The notes under the pieces are model-generated. The model saw only the letters and a program-made list of their open reading frames with translations. It was not told where the DNA came from and did not search any database. This document shows positions 18,968-28,442 of a stretch of 64,000 nucleotides of DNA, piece by piece (position 1 is the stretch's first letter; every line of letters begins with the position of its first letter). Made by a program: the position numbers and the translations under genes. Source of the DNA: CAXMQZ01 sp963707075. Its GTDB lineage: Bacteria > Acidobacteriota > Thermoanaerobaculia > Multivoradales > JAHEKO01. The stretch is taken from contig CAVPOX010000002.1 of NCBI GenBank assembly GCA_963707075.1, positions 1,364,001 to 1,428,000 on the forward strand, given 5' to 3'.

Positions 18968-20380
18968 CTACTCGGTCGAGGCCGTGAGCTTCTCCGCTGT
19001 GGGAGCTTTCCAGGTCTTCATGTCCTCGAGGTCGGCAACGTAGGCACGCAGGACGATGTCCATATCCTCGTCCTTGCGAGTGATTGGCAACCAGTTCTCC
19101 TCGGGCACGCCCTCGGGTTTCTCCGCGGCGACGTAGATCTCGATCCCGCCGTCTTCATCGAGTTTCATTCCGGCGTTCTCACCAACGCTGTATTTCTTGC
19201 GGTCGTTGGGGATGAAAAAGCCGTTTTCGAGATCGTAGAGGGTGAGCGACCAGAACACGTCGGTAGGCGGCAGCTCGTCCGCCGACATCCGGATCACGTA
19301 GTCGTTCTGGGCGTTGATCTGCTTCCCATCAGCCGTGGCGATAGCGGGATAGACCGCCTCGGTGGCCGGCAACCCGATTGGGCCGAGGACGGATTGGAAG
19401 AGCAACAAGTCCAGGGTCATCTCACCCTTGGGCAGGAACTTGCCGAAAAGCTCCTTCTGGTAGAACTCCTCGTCGGTGGTCTTGGCCATCTCTTCGGCGA
19501 ATATCCGTTCGGAGACCTGCCGGATCTTCGCGCCGTCGACCTGCGCCACCTTGGTCGGATCGTAAGTTTGGCCGGGCTCGACACCGAGCGGCTCGTAGGC
19601 GACCAGCACCGCTTGATCGAGTTGGTCGTCCGGGTCGAAGGTCGTGTGGTTGAAGACGAACTGCATCACTTCGAGCAAATTGGTCTCGAAGATGTCCGCG
19701 TCACGTTGTCCGACTGCGGGGAACTCGATGTCGTCGATCGCCTTGGCAGGTTCCCCGCGAAGCTCTGACAGCGTCACAACCCTCACCTGCTCCATCTGCC
19801 CGATGATCCGACTGAATCGCTCCTGATCACTGGCATGGGGCATGATCCGAAGGATCGCCGTGATGAAGTCGCCGGTGGCCTCGAAGATCCGGTCGACCCC
19901 CTCCACCGGTTCGCCGTTGTAACCCTCTGTGCGCTCGGTGTAGAACAGCATCTTCTCAGGCGTCTTGAAGTCGCCCAGCCGCGTCGTCATCGGCACGTTG
20001 ACGTAATGGTCGTATCCGGTGACCATCAGCGAGACGTAGTCCGAGTCGAAGGCCGGCATCTCGACGATCACCGGATCCTTGCGTAGATCGAGCACGGCGA
20101 CGACATAGAGCGTGTCGTTGTTGGGCCGAGCGATATCCTTCATCGTGTGGTCCTTCAACTCGGTGTCGGCGACCACCCTGTTCCAGCCGCCCTGGCTGAG
20201 CGCAGCCTTGTTGTTCACGTTGTACATCGCGACGTACTGGTACGAGCGGCGGACCAGGTTGTCGATCTCTTCATCGCTGATCTCACCGGCATCGACCGTC
20301 TCTTCGGGTGCGCTGCACCCGACCGTCACTTGGGCGAATGCCAGAAGGATGATGGACAGAAGCGTAAATCTCTCTCGCAT
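18968..20380 (-). CDS. Lipoprotein with DUF1254 and DUF1214 domains
   Basis: A 470-residue protein with a lipobox (QVTVGC, Cys22), so it is membrane-anchored and periplasmic or outer-membrane. The first half (NKAALSQGGWNRVVADTELKD, RPNNDTLYVVAVLDLRKDPV) is DUF1254. The second half (IRMSADELPPTDVFWSLTLYDLENGFF) is DUF1214. Two-domain proteins of this type are widespread with no established activity. The CigR-like gene follows immediately. Confidence 0.9.
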   Translation of the reverse strand: MRERFTLLSIILLAFAQVTVGCSAPEETVDAGEISDEEIDNLVRRSYQYVAMYNVNNKAALSQGGWNRVVADTELKDHTMKDIARPNNDTLYVVAVLDLRKDPVIVEMPAFDSDYVSLMVTGYDHYVNVPMTTRLGDFKTPEKMLFYTERTEGYNGEPVEGVDRIFEATGDFITAILRIMPHASDQERFSRIIGQMEQVRVVTLSELRGEPAKAIDDIEFPAVGQRDADIFETNLLEVMQFVFNHTTFDPDDQLDQAVLVAYEPLGVEPGQTYDPTKVAQVDGAKIRQVSERIFAEEMAKTTDEEFYQKELFGKFLPKGEMTLDLLLFQSVLGPIGLPATEAVYPAIATADGKQINAQNDYVIRMSADELPPTDVFWSLTLYDLENGFFIPNDRKKYSVGENAGMKLDEDGGIEIYVAAEKPEGVPEENWLPITRKDEDMDIVLRAYVADLEDMKTWKAPTAEKLTASTE

Positions 20381-20500
20381 GGTAAATCCCCAGTCTGTTC
20401 GGGTACAGCGGTAAGAGGCCCGCTGTCCCTGGATTACGGTGCTCGAGTTTACGAGTCACCTCCTTCGTTCGATCAATCATCGTCCGGCGCGTCACTCAGA

Positions 20501-20638
20501 TCACCGCCCATCGGCTTCTGTGATCGCATCATTGTTGCTTTGTCCGAGCGCTGCGGCGCTCGTGGCCAGGACGGCAACGAGGTAGAGCAGAGGGAACAAC
20601 TGAAGCACCGGAACGGTATGGGTTGTGTTTTTGCTCAT
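20501..20638 (-). CDS. Small single-span membrane protein, 45 residues
   Basis: An ATG at 20638 preceded by AAGAAGG opens a 45-codon frame ending at 20501. The product starts MSKNTTHTVPVLQLFPLLYL, continues VAVLATSAAALG and ends with a polar tail. It has one hydrophobic stretch of about 22 residues, so it is either a membrane peptide or a secreted precursor. It begins 19 bases after the stop of the PafA-like phosphatase gene, on the same strand, and is probably co-transcribed. No recognised family. Confidence 0.5.
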   Translation of the reverse strand: MSKNTTHTVPVLQLFPLLYLVAVLATSAAALGQSNNDAITEADGR

Positions 20639-20657
20639 CAGTGACCTTCTTCTTGGC

Positions 20658-22349
20658 TCAGGGCTCTTCGACGACCTCTACGAGGACATGGCCGCGAGTA
20701 CCGGAGGGCGGTTTGGCGCCGACGGCGGCGGCGAGTGTGGGGGCCACATCGACCGTGTGGATCTCTCGGTAGACTGTGCGCGGCTCGAGTCCGGCTCCGG
20801 CGAAGATGACCGGCACGAATGTGTCATAGCGCCAGGGTGAACCGTGGGTCACCGCCACGGCAGCGCCATCGAACTCGCTGATGAAGCAATTCGGGCTGAA
20901 GACCACGTAGACATCGCCGGAGCGCCGTGGGCTGAAGTTGTTGAGCACCAAGCGCAGCAAGGATGTATCAGGCAGTTGTCCACTCTTCATCGCCGTGCTG
21001 GAGACTGCCAGGGCGATTCCGTCGAACTTGATGAGCTCGGCTGCAACAGCTTCCTCGACATCGCCCTGAGAGAGTCCTTTTTCCGCGATGAGCTCGCGGT
21101 CGAGGTACACATAAGGGGGGTTGAAATGCTGTATGAGTTCCTTGCCGATACCGAAGCGATTCTTGAGCGCCGCAAACCCCGCTTCCGTCTCCCATGATTC
21201 CGGGTCCACGTAGCGAGACTCGAACCCGTATTGCTGCATGTCCGGCGGCGCTTCCGGACCGCCGTGATCGGCCGAAAGCACGAAGAGGGTGTTGTCCAGG
21301 CCGACGTTTTCGTCGACGTATTCGAGGAGGGCGGCCAAAGTCCGATCGAGCCGCAACAGATTGTCCTCCGATTCGAGACTCGATGGTCCGAACATGTGTC
21401 CGACGTAGTCGTTGGAGGAAAAACTGACCGAGAGATAGTCGGTCACCGCGTCGGCACCGATTGCCTCATTCTCGATCAACGCTTTGGCGAAATCGAGGGT
21501 CAATTCGTCACCGGCCGGGCTGAAGGTCAGATACGTGCTGAATCCCTTCCCGTCCGCCGGACCATACTGATGCGGAAACACACGGCCAAAGAGCGGGAGG
21601 TCGAGTTCCCATTCCTGATCATCACGATCGCCGAACCAGTAGGTTGAACGATCGTGAAGCAGTTCCCAGGACGTGTTGGCGTAACGTTTGGCCGGACTGC
21701 TGGCGTTGAGAGCATTCACCCATTCGGGATACTCCTTGTAGTAAAAACTGCTGGTGACCCACTGCTGGGCGGCCTTCGAAAACCAGTATGCCTTGCCCGC
21801 GTGTCCAGCCATTGAGACTGCGCCGCGGTCCTTGATGGAGACCCCGAACACCTTCGCCTTGCCGACGGTGCTGATCGCCAGTTCGTCTCCGAACGTCGAG
21901 CTGAGAATTGTCGCAGGGGATCGACCTTCGGTGCGTGCCATCTTCTGCGTCGGATCCGCCTCTGTGCTCTTGTCGACGTCCGCTCCCTTGGTCAGCAGGG
22001 GATAGCGTTCATCCTCGATGTTGTAGGTCATCTCGCCGCTGCCGCGGTCGAACCAGACGTTGCCGATCATGCCGTGAACCGCCGGGGTGGCCCCGGTCGC
22101 GAGGGTGGTATGCCCCACGATGGTCTCGGTGTTGGCATGCGTATGATGGGCATTGGCGAAAACGACCCCCTCGTTGAGCAGATAGCGGAACCCGCCTTCC
22201 CCCATGCGGTCGAGATACCGGCCCGGCAGGTCGCCCCGCAACTGGTCGACTGTGATCTGAAGAACGAGTTTCGGCTTGTCGCCGTCAGCTGCCGCTACCG
22301 TCATCGCCGACAATCCGAGACAGGCTGCGCTGGCCAAAACCGAAAGCAC
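20658..22349 (-). CDS. Secreted alkaline phosphatase-superfamily enzyme (PafA-like)
   Basis: A 563-residue exported phosphatase. Signal peptide MLSVLASAACLGLSAMTVAA; the start is GTG at 22349. Metal and catalytic residues of PafA-type phosphatases are present: Asp in VDQLRGD, nucleophile Thr76 in NTETIVGHTT, Asn97 in HGMIGN, Asp and His in SNDYVGHMFG, and DH in LSADHGG. The family hydrolyses phosphate monoesters in the periplasm. The remnant of a 5'-nucleotidase lies 81 bases upstream, so this was once a two-enzyme phosphate-scavenging unit (inference). Confidence 0.92.
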   Translation of the reverse strand: MLSVLASAACLGLSAMTVAAADGDKPKLVLQITVDQLRGDLPGRYLDRMGEGGFRYLLNEGVVFANAHHTHANTETIVGHTTLATGATPAVHGMIGNVWFDRGSGEMTYNIEDERYPLLTKGADVDKSTEADPTQKMARTEGRSPATILSSTFGDELAISTVGKAKVFGVSIKDRGAVSMAGHAGKAYWFSKAAQQWVTSSFYYKEYPEWVNALNASSPAKRYANTSWELLHDRSTYWFGDRDDQEWELDLPLFGRVFPHQYGPADGKGFSTYLTFSPAGDELTLDFAKALIENEAIGADAVTDYLSVSFSSNDYVGHMFGPSSLESEDNLLRLDRTLAALLEYVDENVGLDNTLFVLSADHGGPEAPPDMQQYGFESRYVDPESWETEAGFAALKNRFGIGKELIQHFNPPYVYLDRELIAEKGLSQGDVEEAVAAELIKFDGIALAVSSTAMKSGQLPDTSLLRLVLNNFSPRRSGDVYVVFSPNCFISEFDGAAVAVTHGSPWRYDTFVPVIFAGAGLEPRTVYREIHTVDVAPTLAAAVGAKPPSGTRGHVLVEVVEEP

Positions 22350-22430
22350 CTTTCCATAAGGTGAAATTGTGATGTCTTTCGTGATTTCTTGATCTCTTTC
22401 CAGTGTTTCTATGATTCGTTGGTTGCCTGC

Positions 22431-23179
22431 TCAGCCCACTTTGAGCGTCCGAGCCTCGCTCGCCCGCTCGTCCATGGGGATTGTCGGCAATTCTTCGCCA
22501 TCCTTCTTCGGCAGAGCGACCAGGTAGTCCATGATCGCCTGCCATTCCTTGAGTTCCTGGACGACGCCATTTTCCGTCTCAGTGTCAATGCTCGCCGGAT
22601 CCACCGGGCCCCGCTGCAGTACGAGGTCGGGCGTGCTCTTGTGCTCGCCCGGGAGTTGAAGAGCCTCGGCTTTGGATTTGAGCGGCTCACCATCCTTGTT
22701 CTTAGCAACCACCGAAATCTCGCCCTTCGTCAGTTCCGGGATACCCGAGATAAACGGGACGAGTTGGAGAGGTGCGGTCAGGCTGTAGAGCTGTTCGTCC
22801 TTGCCGGTGATGTCGATCTCGCGGTAGCCGCTGTCGATATCCCCCACCTCGATGGCGGTGACGGCGTCGAATTTGGGCCGCGACAGGTCATACTTGTGCT
22901 TCATGCCCGAGGCCCGTGGGAATAGTTCCCCGGCCTCCGGGGGGTTGATCCCGTGAAAGAAATTGAGGATGTTCTTCAGCTCCTGGCCCGTGAAGTAACC
23001 CGTCACCAGACTGCTGCCAGCGGTCGGATCCACCACTCCGGTGCCGATGGACGCCACCGCGAACACGTCGTAGACCGTTTGCACTCCCGTCTTCCCGCGG
23101 GTCAGACCGGTGCGGATCAGCGCGTTGCAGAGGTGACCAGAATCACGGCCACCAAGAGTAGTGCGGATTTGTTCAACAT
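22431..23179 (-). pseudogene. 5'-nucleotidase/metallophosphatase remnant lacking its catalytic domain
   Basis: GGAGGA and an ATG at 23179 open a signal peptide (MLNKSALLLVAVILVTSATR) that stops at TGA 23117-23119. In another frame, starting within the same bases, NALIRTGLTRGKTGVQTVYDV continues for about 230 residues to 22431. It matches the 5'-nucleotidase C-terminal substrate-binding domain (GxTxxDVFxVxSIGTG, LVTGYFTGQELKNIL). The N-terminal metallophosphatase domain, normally about 300 residues, is absent. The junction looks like an out-of-frame internal deletion. The C-terminal part could still be translated from an internal start, but no phosphatase centre remains. Confidence 0.75.
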
Positions 23180-23263
23180 GGACTTTCCTCCGATCGTTTC
23201 CATTCGACCCTCTACGAAAGGGCCGAAAGGTGCTGTTTCTTAGGTCTCCGCCCAGGATCTCGA

Positions 23264-24202
23264 TTACTGCAAGTAAAGATCCCGTAGTGCCTGTTGCTGG
23301 TCGGCATCGATCCCCAACCCTTCAGAAAAGTAGTTCTCGATGCTGCCGAACTGCGTTTCCATCTCGTCGAAAGCGGTCTCGAGATATTCCTCCTGGACTC
23401 CCAGAAAGGCCAAAGGGATGCTCTCCTCTCCGCCGGCCGCGACAAATTCGTCGATGACCTCCTGATACATCGGGATGATGTTGTCGTTGCTACGCAGGTA
23501 GTCCTCCATGACGACGTCCCTGGGCACTCCGAGAAGGGTCAGGAAGGCCGCTGCGGCCCATCCGGTTCGATCCTTACCGGTCGTGCAGTGAAAGAGCGCG
23601 GGCAACTGAGTCCTGTCGCCAAGGCCCTGGAACATCTTGCGGTACTCCGCTCTTGCGCTCGGCAGCGAAACGAACTCCCGGTAGGACTCGCCGAAGGTCT
23701 TGGCCGCCCTACCGCCTCCAAACGCGGCGTTGGCCTCCTCCGGATTCTCCAGGAGCCCCCCGATCACGGCCGGGTCCGCTCCTTCCGAGTCGGCCAGCAC
23801 ATTGACCCATACGTACTCGACCCCCTCCGGAAGCTCATCCGGGAGAGCGTCCTTCTCAGCTTTCGTACGCAAGTCGTAATCGACCTTGAGACCGAGGCCG
23901 GCAATCTGCTCCATGTCCTCTGGACTGATATGGGCGAGCTGATTGGAACGATAAACGAGGCCCGAGGCCACGGTCGCGCCATCGCTGGTCTGGTAGCCGC
24001 CCAGATCTCGCAGGTTTGGCACCGAGGCGATACCGAGGCTCAGTCCCGGCTGGACCTGAGCAGCTTCGATGACAACAGGTTCTACCTCGTCCTGGTCGCT
24101 CGTGCCGGTCTCAGTTGCTGGTTCGGCGCATCCTGCAAGCAGCAAGGGTGAAAAAAGGAGTAGCGACAAACCTGGCGCTACCTTGATCCATGTCTTCTTC
24201 AT
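23264..24202 (-). CDS. Lipoprotein tyrosine/serine phosphatase
   Basis: A 312-residue protein with lipobox LLAGC (Cys25). The protein-tyrosine-phosphatase signature HCTTGKDRTG holds the nucleophile Cys206 and phosphate-binding Arg212. The NLRDLGGY motif near residue 63 and YRSNQLAHIS identify the Y_phosphatase3 (LpdA/MptpB-like) group. It acts outside the cytoplasm, on phosphoproteins or phosphoinositides. CAGGAGA precedes the ATG, which overlaps the upstream gene by 4 bases (ATGA), so translation is coupled. Confidence 0.9.
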   Translation of the reverse strand: MKKTWIKVAPGLSLLLFSPLLLAGCAEPATETGTSDQDEVEPVVIEAAQVQPGLSLGIASVPNLRDLGGYQTSDGATVASGLVYRSNQLAHISPEDMEQIAGLGLKVDYDLRTKAEKDALPDELPEGVEYVWVNVLADSEGADPAVIGGLLENPEEANAAFGGGRAAKTFGESYREFVSLPSARAEYRKMFQGLGDRTQLPALFHCTTGKDRTGWAAAAFLTLLGVPRDVVMEDYLRSNDNIIPMYQEVIDEFVAAGGEESIPLAFLGVQEEYLETAFDEMETQFGSIENYFSEGLGIDADQQQALRDLYLQ

Positions 24203-24525
24203 GCGGTTCTCCTGTTCGTCGGGGGGGATCCTGTTTCAGCGTCCTCCAGGCAAGTCTCGATCTCTTGACCGAGCTCCTTCAGGAGCTCGGAGTACTCCTT
24301 GCAGCGCTGGGTGGCAACCGGCCCCGCCTTCTGGTTCCAGCGATCGAGAGCTACATCGCAACGGCGGTAGTCCTCGCAAAGCTCCCGAAACCGCTGGTTA
24401 CGGAAGGCGTCTTCGATGAGATGCTCCCGGCCCGGAAACGAGGTCTGGATCAGTCTCAGGGTTTCGGAATCGCGGCTCACGGACCGGTCCTCGTTCGACC
24501 CCTCCCGCCAAGCCTTGGGCTTCAA
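24199..24525 (-). CDS. Small cytoplasmic hypothetical protein
   Basis: Up to 108 residues from a TTG at 24525; a later start is possible. The segment SETLRLIQTSFPGREHLIEDAF through YSELLKELGQEIETCLE is highly charged, predicted all-helical and looks like a genuine conserved small protein. It has no signal peptide. It lies between an exported protein (15 bases upstream) and the phosphatase (4-base overlap downstream), so it belongs to that operon. No function recognised. Confidence 0.65.
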   Translation of the reverse strand: MKPKAWREGSNEDRSVSRDSETLRLIQTSFPGREHLIEDAFRNQRFRELCEDYRRCDVALDRWNQKAGPVATQRCKEYSELLKELGQEIETCLEDAETGSPPTNRRTA

Positions 24526-24540
24526 CGTTAGGCTCAGTTC

Positions 24541-24972
24541 TTAATCGTCGACAGCTTCTGGCGCGATATCGGTGAAGGCCTGCAGGAGCGCCCGCTCGAC
24601 AACCCCGGCCAGCAGAAGGTTCGGATTCTCTCGGCAAAAGTCACCCGTCGAGGTGTAGAAATCGATACGAAGGGCCTCTACTTCCGCTTCGGAGTGTTCG
24701 TAGACCTCACTGATGTCGAGATCATGGTTCAGAAACCCGATCGCGCTCACTTTGTCGACGATCTCGACGTAGGCGTCAGCGTCCTCTTTCGCCATAGCCC
24801 AGGCCGCCTCGCAGCTCAGATGGAGATAAGGCTGAGCCAGTTTTACGTACTCCTCGGCGGTCAGATACTCCTTGGTGGCCTCATCCGAGGCACTGGCTAT
24901 TGGTGCAAACAGGAGCAGTGCCACCACAACAAGGGCCGAGGCGCACCGCAGGATTTCGTTTCTATGGTTCAT
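24541..24972 (-). CDS. Secreted hypothetical protein
   Basis: 143 residues with signal peptide (MNHRNEILRCASALVVVALLLFAPIASAS) and an acidic, mostly helical mature part with two cysteines (HLSCEAAW, GDFCRENP). CAGGAGAGA precedes the ATG. First gene of a three-gene run ending in the lipoprotein phosphatase. No family recognised. Confidence 0.75.
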   Translation of the reverse strand: MNHRNEILRCASALVVVALLLFAPIASASDEATKEYLTAEEYVKLAQPYLHLSCEAAWAMAKEDADAYVEIVDKVSAIGFLNHDLDISEVYEHSEAEVEALRIDFYTSTGDFCRENPNLLLAGVVERALLQAFTDIAPEAVDD

Positions 24973-25041
24973 GACTCTCTCCTGAATTGGTTTTGGGTTC
25001 AGCGGTAGGTCGCGGTTTCGAACGCACCCATCCGTTCCTGC

Positions 25042-25443
25042 TCAATCCCTCTTCTCTTTGTCCTTTTCCTTACCGACCACCGCACCGGCGGCACCGGCGT
25101 AGATGGCTCCCTTGGCCGCCCCTTCGACGCCGCCGCCGGTCAGCAGGCCAACTCCAGCGCCGATCGCAGCGCCCTTCTTCGCGTAGTCTTGCGCCTTCTC
25201 TCTCTCTCCCTTGGTCGCCATCGCACCGGCTCCCGCGCCGATCAGGGCTCCTTTGGCGGCATCCTTGGTTCCACCAGCCAGCAGACCGACACCGGCGCCG
25301 ATCGCCGCCCCTTTTCCTCGCTCATCTTTCGACGCTGTTGCCGGGGAGGTGACCAATCCGGCCAGGAGGGCCGCCGCGATCAGGACGGCCAGCGTTGGAG
25401 TCACGCCGAATCGTCCGGCACTTCTGGGACGAATGCACTGCAT
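25042..25443 (-). CDS. Exported glycine-zipper protein
   Basis: 133 residues. After a signal/anchor segment there are three near-repeats of the type KKGAAIGAGVGLLAGG (about 44-60, 88-104, 108-122). These are glycine zippers that usually insert into membranes and oligomerise. The ends are charged (KDERGK, GKEKDKEKRD). AGGGAGAT precedes the ATG. It resembles YMGG-like/Gly-zipper outer-membrane-associated proteins. Confidence 0.8.
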   Translation of the reverse strand: MQCIRPRSAGRFGVTPTLAVLIAAALLAGLVTSPATASKDERGKGAAIGAGVGLLAGGTKDAAKGALIGAGAGAMATKGEREKAQDYAKKGAAIGAGVGLLTGGGVEGAAKGAIYAGAAGAVVGKEKDKEKRD

Positions 25444-25583
25444 GCTTGATCTCCCTTCTACAGGTAAGAGATAACCGGGTCATGAACGCGAGCCCGGATG
25501 CTGTACAGATGAAGGGACTCTGTCGCCGATCGATGAGGCTGTGAAGTGATTTAGGTTAACGAAGGGTAAAATAAGGTTCGCCG

Positions 25584-27200
25584 ATGCGGAGCTCAGGCCA
25601 CCAACCGACCGACGAAGCCATTCTCGAGCAGCTGGAGCGGATTCTCGGGCATCGAGAGTTTCTCGCGACGGACAGAATGCAGGACTTTCTCCGTTTCGTG
25701 GTCGATGAGACCCTGGCCGGTCGAAAAGACACGATCAAGGGGTACACCATCGCGACCCGGGTCTTCGGCCGGGGCGATGATTTCGACTCAGGCCAGGACC
25801 CCATCGTCAGCATCCAGGCGGGCAGGCTTCGCCGCGCTCTGGAGCGCTATTACCTGGTGGCCGGTACCGAGGATCCCATCCAGATCGACATCCCCAAGGG
25901 ACATTACGTGCCCCGATTCACGTTGCGGGCGGACCAGCCCGAGTTGGGTGGCAGCGGCGAGCCTGTCGTTGCCGGAATCGAGGCTCATCCGGCCGTCGAC
26001 CCATCTATCGCTGTTCTGCCATTCGAGAACCTGACCGACGATCCGGAACAGGGGTTCCTCGCGGTCGGGATGACGGATGAGCTGGTGACCGAGATCAATC
26101 GGTTCCAGGAGCTCATCGTCATCCCCTGCCAGGTCGCGAATCAACCCGCCACCTCTGCGAGAGACCCCTTCGACCTCGCCCAGGAATCGGGCGCACGCTT
26201 CATTTTGCAGGGAACGATTCGCCGGGACGCCGAGACCGTCAAGGTTTCCTCACACCTGACCGATGCGCAAAGCGGCAGGCAGATTTGGGCCGAAGGTTAC
26301 TCCAACCCGCTGGAAGCCGGCCGCTTGATCGCCACGCAGGAAGAGATCGCCCACCAAGTCGTCGTGGCGATCGGCGGCGAGTACGGCATCATCGCTCGCC
26401 GCCTGTCAGCCGAGTCCCGGAAGAAGCCTCCCGCCGAGCTCAGCACCTACGAAACCATGCTGCGCTACTACTCCCACCAGATCGCTCCATCTCCGGAGTC
26501 GAGCCTGGCCTGCTTTCAGGCGCTGCGGCAGGCTACGGAGAGAGAGCCTCTGTACGGCCCGGCCTGGTCGGCGATGGCGACACTCCACGCTCAGATGTAC
26601 TCGCTGGACGTTCCTGGCTCTGACGAACCCCTCGAAACCGCTGTCCACTACGCGCGAAAGGGCGTGTTCCTCGAGCCCGGATCCCAGCTCGGGCGCTTGA
26701 TTCTGGCGCACGCCAGCTATCTGGCCGACGATTCCGAGAGCTTCGAGCAAGAGATCGAGACCGCTCTGACGGTCAACCCCAACTCGCCGTACACCGTCGG
26801 CACTGCCGGCTACTTCCACATCATGCGCGGGGAGCTCGAGCGCGGACTGCCGCTGTTGGATCAAGCCATAGCGGTCAACCCTTGCCACCCGAACTGGTTC
26901 CATGGCGGATACGTCGTTCGTCATCTCCATCAGCGGGACTACGATCAGGCCCTGCTCGAGGTGCAGAAATACAACCCGTATCTGGGCTTTTGGCCGCCCG
27001 TCATGCTCGCCGCAATCCTGGGAAAGCTGGGACGCATCGACGAAGCAGAAATTCAAGTCCAGCAAATAGAAGAGCAGAAGCCCGACTTCGCCTCACGGGC
27101 CCGCGAGCTGTTCCGCCGCACTCTCAAGATCGACGCGATCACTGAAGACCTGATCGAGGGGTTGCAGGCGGCAGGGCTACAGATCGAGCCCCTTCGGTAG
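25584..27200 (+). CDS. Soluble TolB-like/TPR protein (kinase-less sensor homologue)
   Basis: A 538-residue protein. Residues about 1-115 form a conserved N-terminal domain with RMQDFLRFVVDETLAGR, DPIVSIQAGRLRRALERYY and IPKGHYVPRF. It is found in adenylate-cyclase-like TPR proteins. Next comes a TolB/FlgO-like domain starting SIAVLPFENLTDDPEQGFLAVGM, then TPR-like helices. There is no kinase or cyclase catalytic domain and no membrane helix. A TAAAAT hexamer ends 11 bases before the ATG with no obvious ribosome site. The sensor half is like that of the kinase at 14168, so it may work as a scaffold or transcriptional partner (inference). Confidence 0.75.
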   Translation: MRSSGHQPTDEAILEQLERILGHREFLATDRMQDFLRFVVDETLAGRKDTIKGYTIATRVFGRGDDFDSGQDPIVSIQAGRLRRALERYYLVAGTEDPIQIDIPKGHYVPRFTLRADQPELGGSGEPVVAGIEAHPAVDPSIAVLPFENLTDDPEQGFLAVGMTDELVTEINRFQELIVIPCQVANQPATSARDPFDLAQESGARFILQGTIRRDAETVKVSSHLTDAQSGRQIWAEGYSNPLEAGRLIATQEEIAHQVVVAIGGEYGIIARRLSAESRKKPPAELSTYETMLRYYSHQIAPSPESSLACFQALRQATEREPLYGPAWSAMATLHAQMYSLDVPGSDEPLETAVHYARKGVFLEPGSQLGRLILAHASYLADDSESFEQEIETALTVNPNSPYTVGTAGYFHIMRGELERGLPLLDQAIAVNPCHPNWFHGGYVVRHLHQRDYDQALLEVQKYNPYLGFWPPVMLAAILGKLGRIDEAEIQVQQIEEQKPDFASRARELFRRTLKIDAITEDLIEGLQAAGLQIEPLR

Positions 27201-27225
27201 CGATAGACGATACGAAGAACTGGTT

Positions 27226-28245
27226 TCATGACCAGCCCTCCAGGACCAGTTTGCCGATGGTGCGCCCCGACTCGATCTGGGCGTGAGCCTGCCGCAGGTT
27301 CGCGGCATCGATAGGGCTGACCACCTGGCCTGTGGTGGTACGCAACTTGCCCGAATCGACGAGACTCGCCACTGCATTGAGCAAGCGATGCTGCTCGATC
27401 ATGTCCGGTGTGCCGAACATCGGACGCGTGAACATCAGCTCCCACGCGAACGTCGCGCTCTTGCCCATCAGCGGTCTGATGTCGACCGGAGCCGACGTCT
27501 CGACGATCGAGCAGAGGTGCCCCTGGGGAGCCACCACCTCGGTCATCGTCTTCCAGTGGCCGTCCGTGTCGTTGAGGCAAAGCACATAGTCGACTTGTCC
27601 AAAGCCGATCGCCTCGAGCTGCGCCGGGATGTCCTCGCGATGGTTGACCACCTGGTCCGCACCCAGCTCCAGGCACCAATCTCGTGACTCGTCCCGAGAT
27701 GCGGTGGCGATGACGTCGAGCCCCGCAACCTGTTTGGCAATTTGGATCGCGATCGAGCCGACCCCACCAGCCCCACCGATGACGAGCAGTGACTTACCCG
27801 CGGAGGCTCCGTCGCGGGAGATACCCATGCGATCGAACAGGGCTTCCCACGCGGTGATGCTGGTGAGCGGGAGAGCTGCAGCGTCTGCGAAGGTCAATGT
27901 CTTTGGCTTGTTTCCGACGATGCGCTCGTCGACCAGGTGGAACTCACTGTTCGTCCCGGGGCGCGTGATGCTTCCGGCGTAGAAGACTTCATCACCGGGA
28001 GCAAAAAGGGTGACGTCCGGACCGACTGCCTCTACGAGGCCGGCAGAATCCCAACCCAGGACCTTGGGTGGATCTTCCGCACCCTCTTTGGGCGCCCGGA
28101 TCTTGGTGTCTACAGGGTTGACCGAGATGGCCTTGACCGACACGAGAAGGTCGTGTCCCTCCGGTTCCGGTTTCGGAAGCTCCACGTCGAGGAGCGAGGT
28201 GCTGTCGGAGATAGGGAGATACTTCGTGAGGCCGATGGCTTTCAT
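27226..28245 (-). CDS. Zinc-type alcohol dehydrogenase/quinone oxidoreductase family protein
   Basis: 339 residues. ATG at 28245 with AAGGAAGG upstream. N-terminal GroES-like fold (VKAISVNPVDTKIRAP, GWDSAGLVEAVGPDVTLFAPGDEV), then a Rossmann fold with VIGGAGGVGSIAIQIAKQVAG. It lacks structural-zinc cysteines, so it belongs to the zinc-free quinone-oxidoreductase subgroup (NADPH-dependent reduction of quinones or enones). It converges with the TolB/TPR gene; the stops are only 25 bases apart. Confidence 0.92.
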   Translation of the reverse strand: MKAIGLTKYLPISDSTSLLDVELPKPEPEGHDLLVSVKAISVNPVDTKIRAPKEGAEDPPKVLGWDSAGLVEAVGPDVTLFAPGDEVFYAGSITRPGTNSEFHLVDERIVGNKPKTLTFADAAALPLTSITAWEALFDRMGISRDGASAGKSLLVIGGAGGVGSIAIQIAKQVAGLDVIATASRDESRDWCLELGADQVVNHREDIPAQLEAIGFGQVDYVLCLNDTDGHWKTMTEVVAPQGHLCSIVETSAPVDIRPLMGKSATFAWELMFTRPMFGTPDMIEQHRLLNAVASLVDSGKLRTTTGQVVSPIDAANLRQAHAQIESGRTIGKLVLEGWS

Positions 28246-28442
28246 GTGGTTTCCTTCCTTCAGTGTCGGGGTCAGTCTCAAATGGCTGGTATAGCACAGA
28301 AAGTGGTAATAACATCGAGGTCAAGAGCCCCCTGCCTCATTGGGCGGCCACAGTGAAATGGGCGATGAGAGAACCGACCACACCTGGCCACCGTAGAGGA
28401 CTCCAAAAAGAACCATAATCGACTATCTGAAAGGGATTTGGC

